A stretch of DNA of 64,000 nt. It comes from Ectocarpus siliculosus. Taxonomy: Eukaryota; Sar; Phaeophyceae; Ectocarpales; Ectocarpaceae. The translations under genes were made by a program, and so were the position numbers. The notes below the pieces were generated by a model. The model was given only the letters and a program-made list of their open reading frames with translations. It made no database searches and was not told the DNA's origin. The stretch lies in contig FN649758.1 of NCBI GenBank assembly GCA_000310025.1, positions 520,385 through 584,384 on the forward strand. Reading direction: 5' to 3'. This document shows positions 45,501 to 56,900 of the stretch, in pieces (within the stretch, counting starts at the first letter, position 1; each line of letters starts with the position of its first letter).

Positions 45501-48500
45501 TGGTTGAGTTTTGGCGTTCTGTGTCTGTCTGCCTGCCCGTCTGCCTGCCTGTCTGTCTGTCTGTCTGTCTGTCTTGGCTGTCTTGGCTGTCTGTTTTCCC
45601 TCCGTTCGTTCTTTCCCCTCTATTTCCCCTCTCTTGTCTCTCACGTGTCCTTCTTTTGTCTCTTGCTGAAAATCACTTCCGTGGGAGGGGTTCGGTTCAC
45701 ACATTCTCATCCCCCTCATTCTCCGCCAATATTCTTGTACGTGACCTAACGATGATTTGCAGGCTACACCGCGTGAAGTCCGGCGGGGTCGGGGGCAGCA
45801 TGACCAACACCAACGGGGAGGATAAGAGCAAGACGGGCGGAAAGGATGCCGGCCTCTTCTTCCAAGGAGATGCGAACTTCGCGACAAAGCTCCTAGCCGG
45901 CGTTAAGGGAGGGAAGGGGGAGTCATGGGCGCGCTGCGAGTTTCACGACTACACGCAGGCAAGACGGCGTACGGCATGCACGCGCGCGTGGGAGTTTCTT
46001 TGGTTGCAGCATGTCGACGACACACTCTTTCTCATGGCAATCCTTGTTTCCCCCACCCCTTTGCTGTGGGACCAACAGCGTAGTCTACTGTGTTCATTGT
46101 GTGTAGCTGATGGTTGTATCCTCTTCGTGTCTTTCCACCTCATGGACATGTGCTTCTTTGTATCACGGGGTTTCCAATGAGGCGTGATGGTAACTGTCTA
46201 TGACGGGAACGGCTCCAGCGATGTCGAAGAATTGTGTACAGACCAACCAAGATGATCGCGCTTGTCTCAACATTTGACATGAGGGATATATTTCATCGCG
46301 TTCGTCTTCCACTGGACCGTTGCCCCCATCGTGATAACCATCATCACCGGTGCCGGCATTTCTTTGCTCTATGCGAACGCGCTCTGCCAACAGGGGCTCG
46401 TGGATCTGGTGCTTGATCAACACGCCGGTCTGCACGAGCGTCTCACGTCTTTGTCCCTTGACAAGGTATGCAGGGTGCAGGGAGGCGTGTTCGCCGAGAA
46501 TGGGTCCGGGTGTCGGGGTTGTTGGTTTTCTTGGCTGGTGTTTTTTTTTCTCCTCATGGCGCACTCACGCACTACTTTTGAGGGGGACACCGTGTATCAT
46601 GTAACTTATGCCGTGTCGAGGGGGTTTTAACGTGGTTGGTCGCATGTACGGCGGAGGAGTGCACTCGTATTCTCATGATACACTGCTCGGGAGTTGTTAG
46701 GTTAGTTGCGGATGACCTACCAAGCTATGGAGAATTAATTGGCCGAGGGTGCGTGTTTGCTGGACACGGCCTTGTGGGAGAATCTGGAGCAGGGCAGGAA
46801 CTCGGTTGACACTGCCCGCGCCAAGAGAGACTTGTTGATACCACGCCAGGGTCTCCGCTTTGACGATGTTGTTCTTCTGGACGACTACAAAGGATACGTT
46901 ATTTCCTCGTCTCACTTTCTCCTCGTGTCCCCTACGTAGCTGCCCGCCAGGATCACCGTGTACGTGCTTCGATCTTGCGCTACGCGACACTCCAACGCGC
47001 CATCCCACTGCTGTCTACCTAACGCCTGCTTCCTTCTTTTTACCGCTGTTTCTCGTCTCGTCGTGTCACGGCGGCGGCGATGACTGTGCCGTGCATGGCA
47101 GACGATGATCGCGAACGAAGGCCGGTTACGACGTCTCAGAATATCCGCAGGCATCTCCGAAAGAGGCGTGGACCCGTGGGCACGGTGCCGGGGGCCGGGG
47201 GGCGGGGCGGCGGCTTGCGGCCGAGGGGTTGAGCTGAGGAACTGCATCCGTCGGATTCAGCTGGAGAAGTTTGTCGGCGAAGAGGTTGCGGCGAAGGTAA
47301 GCAGAAAAGAGGCATATGGAAAAGCGATGGCGATGAAAATTAGTTTCTCGCCGGTGCAATCCCGTCCATCTGTCTGTACCTGTAGAGCTCGTGGCCTGCT
47401 TCCCATGTGCCACTATCCCCTGTACCACCCGCTTTTGTATCTAATACAATCAACGCCTGACACGCCGCCAAACAATGGCCGTTCCTTGGCAGGCCTTTGA
47501 GCTGCTCTCCGAGTGCCTGGACACGGAAGCCGAGCTGCAGGTGTTGCTAGGATTGTTACCGGAGTCGAAACGAGGAGCTGGGCTGCTCGCTCTTGGGCTA
47601 CTCTCTCGAAGTGCCAGGTACGTGCACTGACTGCGTGCGTGTGTTTTAGATCTTGGATCGACCGCGCTAACCGGCTGGCCAATGAAAATACGTCAGTCAT
47701 ATCCAGCTGGAAAGCTGAAAATGTTTCTGAAGGCAGCCATGATCTGGGACCCCGCGAGCTGCGTTTGTGTGAATGCGTGCCATTCCTTTTTTCTCTGGAC
47801 GTCGAGTTATTTTATTTTATTTATTTATTTATTTTTTTCTTGCACCTTTCGGCGTTTTTGTGCTGCACCGGCCGGGGCTACACAAAGGTTTGCCTCTGGT
47901 TCATGTTTCCTGTTCATGATTAGACTATAGTAGGGTATCGCGGCCGCCCGCACCTTTGGCGGGACGGCCACCGGGATCACACAACCGTCTTGGCGTATGC
48001 ATATATGTAGATCGGTTTGAAAGTAAACCTGTGGGCGGTATCGTCCTCTGAGCGTGGGAAGCCGTCGCGATTCGCCGAGCAGGCTTAGTGGCATTCCTCC
48101 TGCGCGGCATGTAAGCCGTAACTAATTCACGGCGTCTGTCGATTTGAACTCTTGGAGAATCATGTTTGTGAGGGAGGCATGCCGAAAGGTACACCACAAG
48201 TTAACGAGAGGAGGGAAGGCGACATCAATCGTGTGACGCGGTGCAACTGTTGTCGTTTCACGATAGACGAGTAGTGGGCGGTTTGCGGTGGAACTACGAT
48301 CGTTTCGCGAGAACCAATTACGTTGCGGGAAATATTGGTTGATTGGTTGATTTTTGATTTCCACTTGGCAGCAGGTGATGGCATGCAACCCGCAACAGCA
48401 GGTAGCATCCCATAATTTGGGCGACGGGTGCTAGCGTGCGAGATCGTACGTCTGCAGTATGAGGTCAAACAGGGATGAAGCACAACACCGGGAACACGAA

Positions 48501-49168
48501 AGAAAGTTGAATTGTCAAGTTTATTGCGTCGTTACGGACGTGCCTCAATGTCATTTCGCCAATAAGCTCGACGGAAGCATGCTGTACGGGCGGGCAATGG
48601 TCTCATCATATATGTATGGTCATGCGCCAAAAAACCGTATTGGGTGATTGAGGGCGAAAAAACACAAAAAAAAATTAAATTTGGACAACAAAATTCCAAA
48701 TCGCACTAAACTCCAAATGTACGCGTCGTTAGGGCTTTTGCTATTAAAAATGCCTAGCATATATATTCGCTGCCGTGTGTTCCTCCGTTGCTAAAAAACG
48801 TCTGCCTTCGGCAGCTACCGCCGCCCCACTGGTGCTGCTACGGTATGTTCAGCAAGGGCGCGAGATACCGAGCTACTTTGATGACACAGATGTAAACGCC
48901 TCGTTAAACCCGTTCCCCCGTCATTTTTTATCCCTGATGCAGCACGCGGCGCAGCACGGTAGTGCTGTTCAAGAAGCTAGAGTCTTTCGAATCGACTAGG
49001 CCAGCGGTCCTGTGCATGAACGACTTCTTCAAGCTGGCCCTCTCCAGGCAGGCGCAGGAGCTAGAGAGTGCCCCCCCCGAAACGGCAACGTCCGCCTCCG
49101 CCGCGGGATCTGCGGTTGTTGGGTTGGGGGGGGGTGGAGTGCCAAAGCGTCGTTCGATCCGCGCGTGA
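36589..49168 (+). CDS. DENN-type Afi1 / stabilization-of-polarity-axis (SPA) protein
   Basis: Probable cytosolic membrane-traffic regulator: fungal Afi1 binds Arf3, and the family is DENN-like. Firm exons: 36589-36740, 41865-42060, 43108-43317, 43639-43787, 44100-44204, 44257-44434, 44789-44917, 45243-45442, 45763-45958, 47102-47296, 47493-47617, 48943-49168 (TGA). Marks in order: YILLAEFDIDSG, WFAEHMLPEGAHNHALDW, NLVRKQDDPTVRRGAVVKA, GRRVIFVGYNHAAGDVCK, SYVAGVTNPMFETHPEWWD and, near the end, GLLALGLLSR followed by MNDFFKLAL. Each corresponds to fungal Afi1-type proteins. Phases agree for every pair listed except across 45959-47101, where one or two exons are unresolved (candidates 46284 or 46420 to 46465). 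Exon 9 may end at a GC donor (CAG|GCAAGA) or at 45968. Intron 1 is 5.1 kb and holds a transposon; intron 2 holds a TTTTCGGTGA repeat. A Gly/Glu low-complexity insert lies in exon 3. Confidence 0.88.
37405..37448 (+). repeat. T-run plus shared tail, copy 1 (copy 2 at 52951-53002)
   Basis: A run of 15 or more T is followed by CTTAATAT, then GACACAACGAAACCATCTCT. The same arrangement occurs at 52951-53002 with an 8-bp insertion after TTAATAT. On the minus strand this reads as unique sequence followed by an A-run, as in a SINE or processed retroposon tail. Confidence 0.55.
38002..38027 (+). repeat. Left terminal inverted repeat of pogo-like element
   Basis: 26 bp, exact inverse of 41559-41584. 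It is followed by several GGCCTTAA boxes, likely transposase binding sites. Confidence 0.9.
38124..38165. repeat. 42-bp near-perfect palindrome in transposon left subterminal region
   Basis: Arms of 21 bp centred on CCGGTACCGG with one mismatch; contains AAGGCCGG boxes in both orientations. Confidence 0.8.
38688..39020 (-). pseudogene. Pogo-type transposase fragment, Tc5-type helix-turn-helix
   Basis: The open frame contains LVNKARMAKYTVTGNVIRSF and then FKAGDKWSKNFVKRNDLHSH, followed by KLHGTAAEG. This is the W..F..R..L..rkl.GeaAs pattern of the second DNA-binding domain of CENP-B/Tigger transposases. The frame ends at a stop shortly after, without a DDE domain. It may continue the frame at 40698-41408 across an intron or a nested insertion. 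Confidence 0.65.
39371..39495 (-). mobile_element. Retroposon 3'-end fragment with C-tail
   Basis: Minus strand from 39495 reads GTGATGTGAGAGCCTGGTCC, passes through the TAGGGATGCGAGGTCAA core and a GCATGCACGACTATGAGTAC end, then a run of about 20 C (39391-39371). About 95 bp match the copy at 13565-13670 with over 90 percent identity by eye. Confidence 0.65.
39857..40062 (+). repeat. Three tandem ~67-80-bp units between G-runs
   Basis: Units begin near 39857, 39924 and 40003. Each contains TTGTTTTACAACGTCGTTGC, then CAAGCGACGAAAACCC, then GATGGCAAACACCG, and each ends in a G-run. On the minus strand each unit reads VFAIG..GFSSLGNDVVKQ, but no longer frame is evident. Confidence 0.85.
40063..40694 (-). 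mobile_element. LINE-like retrotransposon C-terminal fragment
   Basis: A 204-codon minus-strand frame (stop at 40080) is flanked by G-runs on both sides (40063-40073, 40661-40680). It contains DYLHGPIDAGTKLKVKFRTG and the zinc knuckle CDCGFECEDSVHVVAECPWY. This Cx(n)H....C arrangement is typical after the reverse transcriptase of non-LTR elements. The end (VVNGLTAKACK, stop, GAGTACGCCCC) is the shared terminal repeat. The reverse transcriptase and endonuclease are absent, so it is a 5'-truncated dead copy. Confidence 0.65.
40698..41408 (-). pseudogene. Pogo-type transposase N-terminal part (Cys/His cluster + CENP-B-type HTH)
   Basis: The open frame has a C-x3-C...H-x2-C...C-x2-C cluster (QCHGGCGGRLHGLCGG … RICFAC), a basic linker, then RMDIGTKMEILRLLDKGTRT and SIAEQFNCGERTVRTVKAER. 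That is the psq/CENP-B_N helix-turn-helix. No DDE residues follow. The first codon of the frame is not ATG, so the true start is uncertain. Confidence 0.7.
41559..41584 (-). repeat. Right terminal inverted repeat of pogo-like element
   Basis: 26 bp, inverse of 38002-38027, followed by TA (41585-41586). Confidence 0.9.
42282..42810 (+). repeat. Iterated TTTTCGGTGA repeat, two ~170-bp blocks
   Basis: Block 1 (about 42350-42530) and block 2 (about 42670-42815) share, in order, TTCGGTGAAAATCGGCGA, GGTGAG.CGCC, CCCGTTTTCGGTGATCGGC (TTATTGGC in block 2) and TTTTCGGTGATTCAA. TCGGTGA occurs over ten times in all. It lies in intron 2 of the Afi1-type gene. No coding potential or terminal repeats are seen. 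Confidence 0.85.
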
Positions 49169-51079
49169 CATACGTATGCGGTTGGCGGGAAGCTCTTGTG
49201 TTTTGTACCGCTCATTAGAGTAGGTAGAATTTAGGACGCACTTGTGGCGAAAACAACGATATTTTTATGAAGTATTTCCCTCATGGTGTGGTGTATTTAC
49301 TCTCGTCATCGTGTTGTTTCCTGGTTTCAAGAGAGAGATGATTCTGCGGGGCGTGCGATAGTTTATCACTAGCGACGGCAGATACAATTTATTCCGAGTG
49401 AAATGCGTTGGCGATAGGTATGGTTGGTTCGATTTTTCGTCATTGTATCAAGAAGGAGCCGGCCCGAGGAATACGCTCGATGATGGTGTGAAAAAGGTTG
49501 TTTCTTAGGCGTTCGTGCAGCCGGTCCAACCCTGCTGCGTATGTCGGCCCCCGCCACTTTTCACGCCGGTCCAGACAGAATTTCTACACGACTCGTGATT
49601 GCCGCACTATGCCTTAGAGGTTTGGAACCGTGGTCGGCGTTGTCGTGAAGGGACAAGGGGATTGCCGATACCTCGCTGTTTTCCGCTACGAAGAACGCGA
49701 GGTACAAAATGGTGTAGTGTTGACGGCGGCCAGGTTGGGCGCACTTTTTTTTGTCACTGTTGCGTGTGAGACCGGGAAGATTCGAAGGGGTCTACTCAAA
49801 CGAACGGGTGGGTGTGAAAAGGGGACGAGCCAAGGGCTTTTTTGGGAGAGACGGTGTTCTTGTGACCATGCCGTCTTGCTTGTGGGGTTTAAGGTGTGAG
49901 CCGCGGGGGGAATAATCACAGTGGTGAATTAAACGATAACGTTAAGGTCAGGCGGCAGAAATTACAACGGTTTCCGGCAAAGGTAGGAGGCGATATTGCG
50001 GTTGTGGAAGGGAGATGGCAGACAAAATAGTTTTAACCTCGACCCCGTCCCAACTCTATTTTTTCGTGAGACATGTGTTGATGCCGTAGACAGAGAGTGA
50101 AGACTGAAGAGTTAGGGATGCGGTGGTGCGGGTGACGGGTGTGTGAGCGTCGATCAAGAAGATGATGCGTATGGGGTGAAATGGCAATGCTGTGCACGAC
50201 GAGTGCATTGTCTCCTCGCACACGTTGGCCGGGAAAACCCGATCGGCCTAAAGTGGTATTTGGGAGGCGGCCTGCATTTTTTCCCGCCGCCTCGGTCTTG
50301 GAATACATTGCCGTTCTTCGACTGCATTCTACGTTTATTGTGTGTAATGGCGGTGCCCGACGTCCTACGCTAGGCATGACTTTTTTAAGCGTGTTAGCCA
50401 CTGGCTTGTTTGTCCTCAGAGCTTTGGGAATAGCTGCTGTATGAGTATGTCGTTGTCTTGGGGGATACGCCAGTACTTGGGGCAATCGCGCACACAGCGT
50501 TGGTATTCCTTGAGTGATATGTACATGGGGTGGAGGCACGAGTGCGTGTCGAGAGAATCAGTTTGTGCGAATCTGAGATGGTATCAGAGGTCAAGGGTCT
50601 GTCGAGACGCGATAGTCGTGAACAAGTCCCAATCACTACGATGAAAAATTGTGTTGTCTCTCGCACGCTCAAAACTGGTCTGTCTGATAGCAGGTGTACT
50701 GCTGCTGCTGCTGCTGCTGCTGTCCACCACAGTCAGCGATCAGAAAACCAAGAGATGCGTACACGAACGAGACAAGCGACGATGTCACCGTAGTGTGACG
50801 ACTGTGCAGAGTGAGCACTGCAGAGGTTAGTCTGCGGACCGACTTGATGTGTCAGTCAGAGAGTTGAGAAAACTATGGTGTAACTTCTTCATAACTTTCT
50901 TCATTTTTTCGGTTGTTGCGGGCAGGAAACAGAGTGAACCCGGTAGGCGGGTGCGCGCTCTGTCTGCCATCATCTTCTCCGTCGGTTCCTACCGGCGTGT
51001 AGATGCAAACGGTACTGCTACTCCGGAAACATTGCGAGAACCGTTTCTACGTTCCTGGATTTTTCCGAGAAATTTTGCC
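49169..51079. other. Intergenic, no gene recognised
   Basis: Downstream of the Afi1-type stop. It contains a (CTG)n tract at about 50700-50721 and no frame with family resemblance. Confidence 0.4.
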
Positions 51080-51505
51080 TTGGTACAAAATAACCGGCAC
51101 GCCACAGCTCTACTGCTTGCGCCCGGGGAAGGGCCTTGCGACAGGGAGGGACATTCACGTATCCATATGGAGCTGATGTAGCGCGACTCCTCTAGAGAAG
51201 TCGGTATGGTCACCACATTGACTTCGTGCGAAAGCGAGATGCGTCAGCCGTTTTGGACGCCAGACGATACTCAGGGAACGTGGAACGATTCATCCGACGG
51301 ATGGAATCCTTCGGGCGACACTCCAAGATAGCTAAACGTTTGGTGAGTGCGGGGGACGGTCTACACATGGCTTAGCTTCGGTGGGTCAACACACCGGACC
51401 GGACCCCCCGCGACCGCTGGTCCGTCGTCCGGACGTCAAGTTAATTTCACGGCAGGCGGCAGCGGGGTTTGGACGACTAGCCGGGGTATTCTAGCTGTGA
51501 AAGAT
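51080..51505 (+). repeat. Left end of duplicated unit A (pairs with about 59035-59515)
   Basis: Both contain ACATTCACGT, GCGCGACTCCTCTAGAGAAG and GAACGTGGAA in the same order with similar spacing, roughly 70 percent alike. A readable frame is partly shared (HATALLLAPGEG / HATTLLVAPGDG, DREGHSR), so a decayed exon may lie here. Confidence 0.6.
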
Positions 51506-53930
51506 AACTAGGGTTAAGGATTGGCCCCCCGCTCCCCAATAGGGCTGGGGGCCAACATCCAGGACGGATGGTGGCGAGTGTCCGGCAGGAAGGAAAGAAG
51601 AAGAGGGGACAGGATTTGTAGGGGTGGGAAGAAGGGACGGTGTTGGGAGAGGCAAGGAAGTGGTGAAGAATTCCCGCACTCGACGAGCGCGCGGTCCCGT
51701 CGGGGGTGAAAGGAACATGCCACTCCGTAGTCTTGTCTATCGGTAGTCGAAAAGCCGAAAAATGGAGGTATACATTATGTACGTAACGATGGAGAAGGCC
51801 GACGAGGAAGGCACGAAGATAGGAAATTGCACCCCACGTTCGAAGTCGGTGTGAAAATCCGCCGCAAGAAAGGAGTGCGAAGGGAATAAAAAGAAAAAGA
51901 GACGTTGACGTTTGCGCCGTGGAACTCACCAATGCAAGACGGGGAGGAGGTAAAATACCCATCGTGAAAGTTAAAGCGCAGGTCATAACTGCATATGACT
52001 AAGGCGCGGAGAAGTAACACGGAAACTTCTCAACAAGAAGTTTGAAGGCCGGCCAAGAAGGTTTCAAAACACAAACACTTGAGCGACGATGGCGAGCGCA
52101 ACGTCAAAACTTCAAGAGAAAAACATTGCGTACAAGAAATGAAAGGCCGAATGCCGACCCACGGCTCTCTCGGAATGAAGGGATTCCCAGAATTTCCAAC
52201 AGGTAATCCACAAGTATCGAGGAGGTCGACGACGAGGAATCACACACTACACATGTGATACGCAAAGAAGGATAGGGGGAGGAAACGCAAGGGGGATAAA
52301 GTCGGACTTGAACGCAATCCTTCCGTATAACGCAGGTGCGAAGGTGTACCGATTCTGGTAAAAGTCAATCGACGGATACCCTGCGAGTCGGGTTCTCCTT
52401 AACACTCTCCACCCACAGAATTTACCCTCAACTGGGAACCTCTTGTGGCCAGGACGGGTAATTCGATGGAAGAGTCACAAGGTTCTTTATAGGATCGATT
52501 CCAAGAGGTGTTCTCAGGACTGACACACATGGTGTCCATGGGAAAATGTCCAAGTCAGGAGAAAAAACGTGCACCCAAGGAGATTCGAACCAGTATCCTG
52601 CCGCTGACGCCATGGGCGACGGTGTACCGATTCTGGTAAAAGTCAATTGACGGATACCCTGCGAATCGGGTCCTCCTTAACACAGGTACTCGCCAATCAA
52701 TGCAAGACGGGGTAAAATACCCATCGTGAAAGTCAAAGCGCAGGTCATAACTAACTGCATATATATGACTCATGCGCGGAGAAGGAAACGCGGAGACTTA
52801 TCAACAAGAAGTTTGAAGGCCGGCCAAGAAGTTTTGAAGAGACAAACACTTAAGCGACGATGGCAATCGCAACGGCAAACCTATTTTTTTTTACATTAAA
52901 CACCATTTATTAAACACCAATATATATAATATGCATGCACCATGCACGCATTTTTTTTTTTTTTTCTTAATATAATGGTATGACACAACGAAACCATCTC
53001 TCGTTGTTGCAAGCAAACTTGCTTCCATAAAGAACCCGAGAATTTCACTGCTGTATCCCGACGTACAAGACTCCCATCGACACACCAGCACGGACGGATA
53101 GGAGGAGTCGGTGCGTGGAAGATGCCGTCACAACACAGCTAACTCCACAATGTACAGTCGGCGTCTGGTCGATACGAAAGTCGAAGGTGGGCATGATGAA
53201 GGTCGACCCGTCCTGCGTCGCTCGGTGTACAATGACAAATGCGAAAGGCGAAAGGTGGACTGCGTAAAGATCCAGCGGTCTTCTCGGCAGTGGCAAAGAA
53301 AAATGCAACCATGTCGCGAAAAATAAGGTACTTTCTGACGCTATGAATTCATTGCTATAGTTTGTGGTACGATGCGGAAGATCTCCGAGGGGTCCTCCTG
53401 CGCGGTAACGACAGCATGGCGAGAGCTCTGCGTGTACCTGTCGTCTACACATGTGGCAGCTGCATGACACACGCATTGTAGGATGGTTCGCCGTGGCAGG
53501 AAGTATCTCATCCAGTTAGGTCGTTGCCATAGTACCCGGACGTCGTTCGGCGTCTAGTCCATACTGCTATAGTCTAGAAAAAACACAGCAGCAGTTATCG
53601 AGCTATGCATGCAATTTGTTTTGCTGTGGTTGCAGGCAGACCCTCCACAACCCGAGAATCCCACTGCTGTATCTCGACCTACAAGACTCCAATCAACAAA
53701 CCAGCACTGGCAGAAGTGCGTGGAAGATGCCGTGGGACAGCACAACTAAGTTGACACTCGTACGACTTCTATGTACAGTCGGCGTCTGGTCCATACTGCT
53801 GTAGAAATACAAAAATCGAGCCTTTTTTTTTTTTCCATACTACTGTATGTAGTCTACAGTAAATACAACAAGAAATGTATCACGTCACGACGACCATCCT
53901 TTGAGTATATGGAGAACATGATTGCCCGTA
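51506..53930. mobile_element. ~2.4-kb repeat-rich insertion present only in unit A
   Basis: Unit B passes directly from sequence like 51500 to sequence like 53930 (at 59515-59560), so about 2.4 kb was gained in A or lost from B. Three internal duplications are visible: 51925-52135 with 52690-52885; 52330-52397 with 52617-52684; 53035-53175 with 53648-53815. The copies are in direct orientation and 80-90 percent alike. I see no reverse transcriptase, transposase or terminal inverted repeats, so the class is unknown. Confidence 0.5.
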
Positions 53931-53994
53931 GGACCGATCAGGCGGGTATGGTTCACCATCAAAACCCGACGACGACGTCGTGGTGGGTTCGCTT

Positions 53995-56900
53995 CAACGG
54001 GAGGCAAAACGGACAGTTCCGCTATTCTTCCCGATGTCGGTTCAACGAGGCATTTGGACGACGGGACACACTTATGATCGGTTCAACCGTCTTGATCACG
54101 ACGAAAGATCCAGCCTCTCTCCTCGAACCCTCACCCTTTCCCACCTGTCACAAACAACAGAGACTCACAACCACATCTCAACCCCCAAGCCGCATCGCCA
54201 TCCCACACCAGCATCAACTCAGGTGGAACATCACGCGACGACAAAAAAGGTGAGGCGGGTGCTGCACGGTACACACAATGAACAATCCGTTCGAATCGCT
54301 TCCAGGGTGTGGTTCGCAAGTGAGCAAGAGATTGACATACAAGACAGAAGTATCCCATTTTCGTTCGCCCAAGGCAATGAGTGAGGGTTGCGTTGTTGCC
54401 GACCTGTCAGAGCACAATACTGGCTCATCCAGGTGGTGTTGACGTGAACATCCGTCAGCTCGCGGGACGTATGCCGATGAATGTACACGCTGAAGAACGT
54501 ATTGTTCGGCTGAACGAAGGGCTGAACGTTGGTTGGTGCTTTCTGGCTCGACAAGACCTGTATACATACAGTGAACGGCGTGGAACATGCCAATTTGAGA
54601 CAGGCGAGTCCGTCCCCGCCGCCTGCCTCACTCACCTGTCTTCGCCTTGTTCCCTTTGTTCCTTCATTCTGCCGACCGTATCACACCTACAACAGTCAAG
54701 AGGAAGATGGTCAAGTTCGCGTTCGGTCTCGCTTTGGCATCAATGCTCTCCCTCGCCAGCGGTAGCAAGACGAGAGGCAGCCGCATGCAGACATACAAGG
54801 CGAGCTGTCATGGTCGTGTTGTGTGTGAGGAAGGAAGAGGAGGCCAATCAGTGAATGTGGAGCTACTCAAGAGAGCCGAGACATGGTACAGTCCCCCCAG
54901 TCCAGAGATTATTTCAGCTAGAGGCAAAGCAAAGTGCCTTGAACAAGCGCTGTCGATGGCGGCGCAGGTAGCTATCCCCGTAACCTGTAGCTTGGTCACG
55001 TTAGCACCTCCCACGACGATGTCTGTACCCAGCTAACGTTCTTATCCGCCGCGCCCTCTCCACACACCAACCAACAACGTCGTGCAGGTTCGCGTGACGA
55101 ACTTGACTTTCAAGCAGGACTTCTCGGCCACCATCATCGTGGCGCATGAGAAGGTAGGTGCCCGGGTCCTGAACACCATGTACCTGGCTCGAGGCAATCC
55201 CCGACCAGTCCGGTGATTGTGTGGGGAGAACATTTTGGGCGGGCTTGGAATAGGTTGCCCCGACCTCCTGCCAACGAGCCATGAATACTTCACGTGAAAG
55301 CCCCTGCGACGGCGCGATAACCAATTTCGTCTCTCGTACCCGTTCTCCCTCTTGCTCACCAGGGTAGTCGACCCCTTTTCTCCGAGGGCGCGAAGGCGAG
55401 AAACGCAATCAGCATGCTGGCAGAAGAGGGCTTAAGCGGGAATGTACAGGTATGCCGCTGGTTTGGTTTGACAAGGGATTCATCGGGTCACGCCAACAGC
55501 CAATTGCCGTGGCAGTCTAGGTAAGCAGGTGGTCCTCCCTCTCACATGTGTACCTACCTGTCATTCTGCCAAACTTTCAACGTCCAGTGTCCATCGAGAT
55601 TTGTCCCCGTGTTCTTGCTCGGGCCGGACTCAATACGGAGCACGGCATGGTGTTGTCACCGGAGCTACTCGAACACCTCAATACCGCTGTTCCCGCTACA
55701 AATCGCAACACCCATACACGCTCCACCGTTTGTACGCCCCTCTCAAAACGGCGGGCGATGCACGCACAGAACATCGCAACACACGAGCGCGGCTTCTGTG
55801 GCTTTGCCGCGCCCGAGAGCAAGGGTTTAATCTTTCCCGGGAAGACATGGGAGGGCAAAATCCAATTTGACGCGAACAAGTGCAAGGACCCCGTCTACTC
55901 GGTGGTGGCCAAGCTCGGTGAGTTTTCGGAACACAAGACGACGCAGGTACCCATCGATAAGTCGATTCAGGAAAGTGAACTTCGATCCACATGAAAAACC
56001 TGGGGGCGTGTGAATGTTGCGAATGAGGTGCAACACGCCGATCTTGGAAGGGGCTGCCCGGTGGAATGTGGCCTTTCTCAGAAGTGACTCGTGGATTTCA
56101 GTTGCACGGTGCCCCTTCAGAACGTTTGACCTGTGGTTCGACCTACCATTTTCGTCAAACCTGACCGAACACCGCCTCACCCCGCGTGATGAGTCGAGTC
56201 TACAACATAGGTACCCTTCACCATTCCCGGGGATCGCGCCGACCTCATTGACGCAATCGCGTGTCAATACTGTGCGTCCCTCCCCCCGTCCTTGTTCTGC
56301 GAAATGGTGTGTGTGCTCAAACCTGTGTTCGACGAATCTGTTCAACAACACAACCCACGTTCCGATCGTCGCAACTGTCTTGTGAACTTTGCGCAGACAA
56401 CACCAACGACGCCTTCATGGGAATTGCTGGTTCCAAATTCCCCACGGGTAGTTGCCCGTCCAAGCACTTTCCCCCCGCCTTTGATGCCGGTAAGAAACAG
56501 GAAAGTTTCACACGCAGTTGCAACCAAGTCATCGCGCACGTGAATCGGAAGCATGAGCTCTTGTCGAAAGCTCACGCGACACGGCCATGATGCTGTCGCT
56601 CTCGCCAAGCAAAATTTCCCACAGTTGCAACACCTACAGCGTCTGTTCCTCTGCCAAACGTTCACATACCTGTCTGATGTTGTTGTGTGTTCACATCACG
56701 TGTTGTGTGTTCACGCCACAGTCTGCGTGTACGTGTCACACGTGGACCCTGGACCGCATGTCCCTTGTCGTGCTGTGGTTACCAACACGTCCCGATCCGG
56801 GCTAGTGAGTGTATTCTCTGGGGAGCTTGCATCGGTTCTCCACCCCAGGGAGAAGCAGTCGAGATCCCCTCTCGCTAATACAGTGTAATGAGACCCAATA

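Noticed and set aside
46163-46564. Minus-strand 133-codon frame opposite the Afi1-type gene
   Set aside because: No family resemblance and no splice-compatible partners on that strand.
51505-51520. Telomere-like TAGGGTTAAGG
   Set aside because: A single partial unit, not a repeat array.
52555-52620. tRNA-like A box and GGTTCGAATC B box on the minus strand
   Set aside because: Only about 8 nt separate the boxes, too little for an anticodon arm, and no acceptor stem forms. It may at most be a tRNA-derived relic.
55521-55769. Extension of spondin exon 4 upstream (open frame over 55548-55994)
   Set aside because: Copy B has a 1-nt difference upstream that breaks the phase from the acceptor, and the added peptide has no spondin-like pattern; kept as intron.
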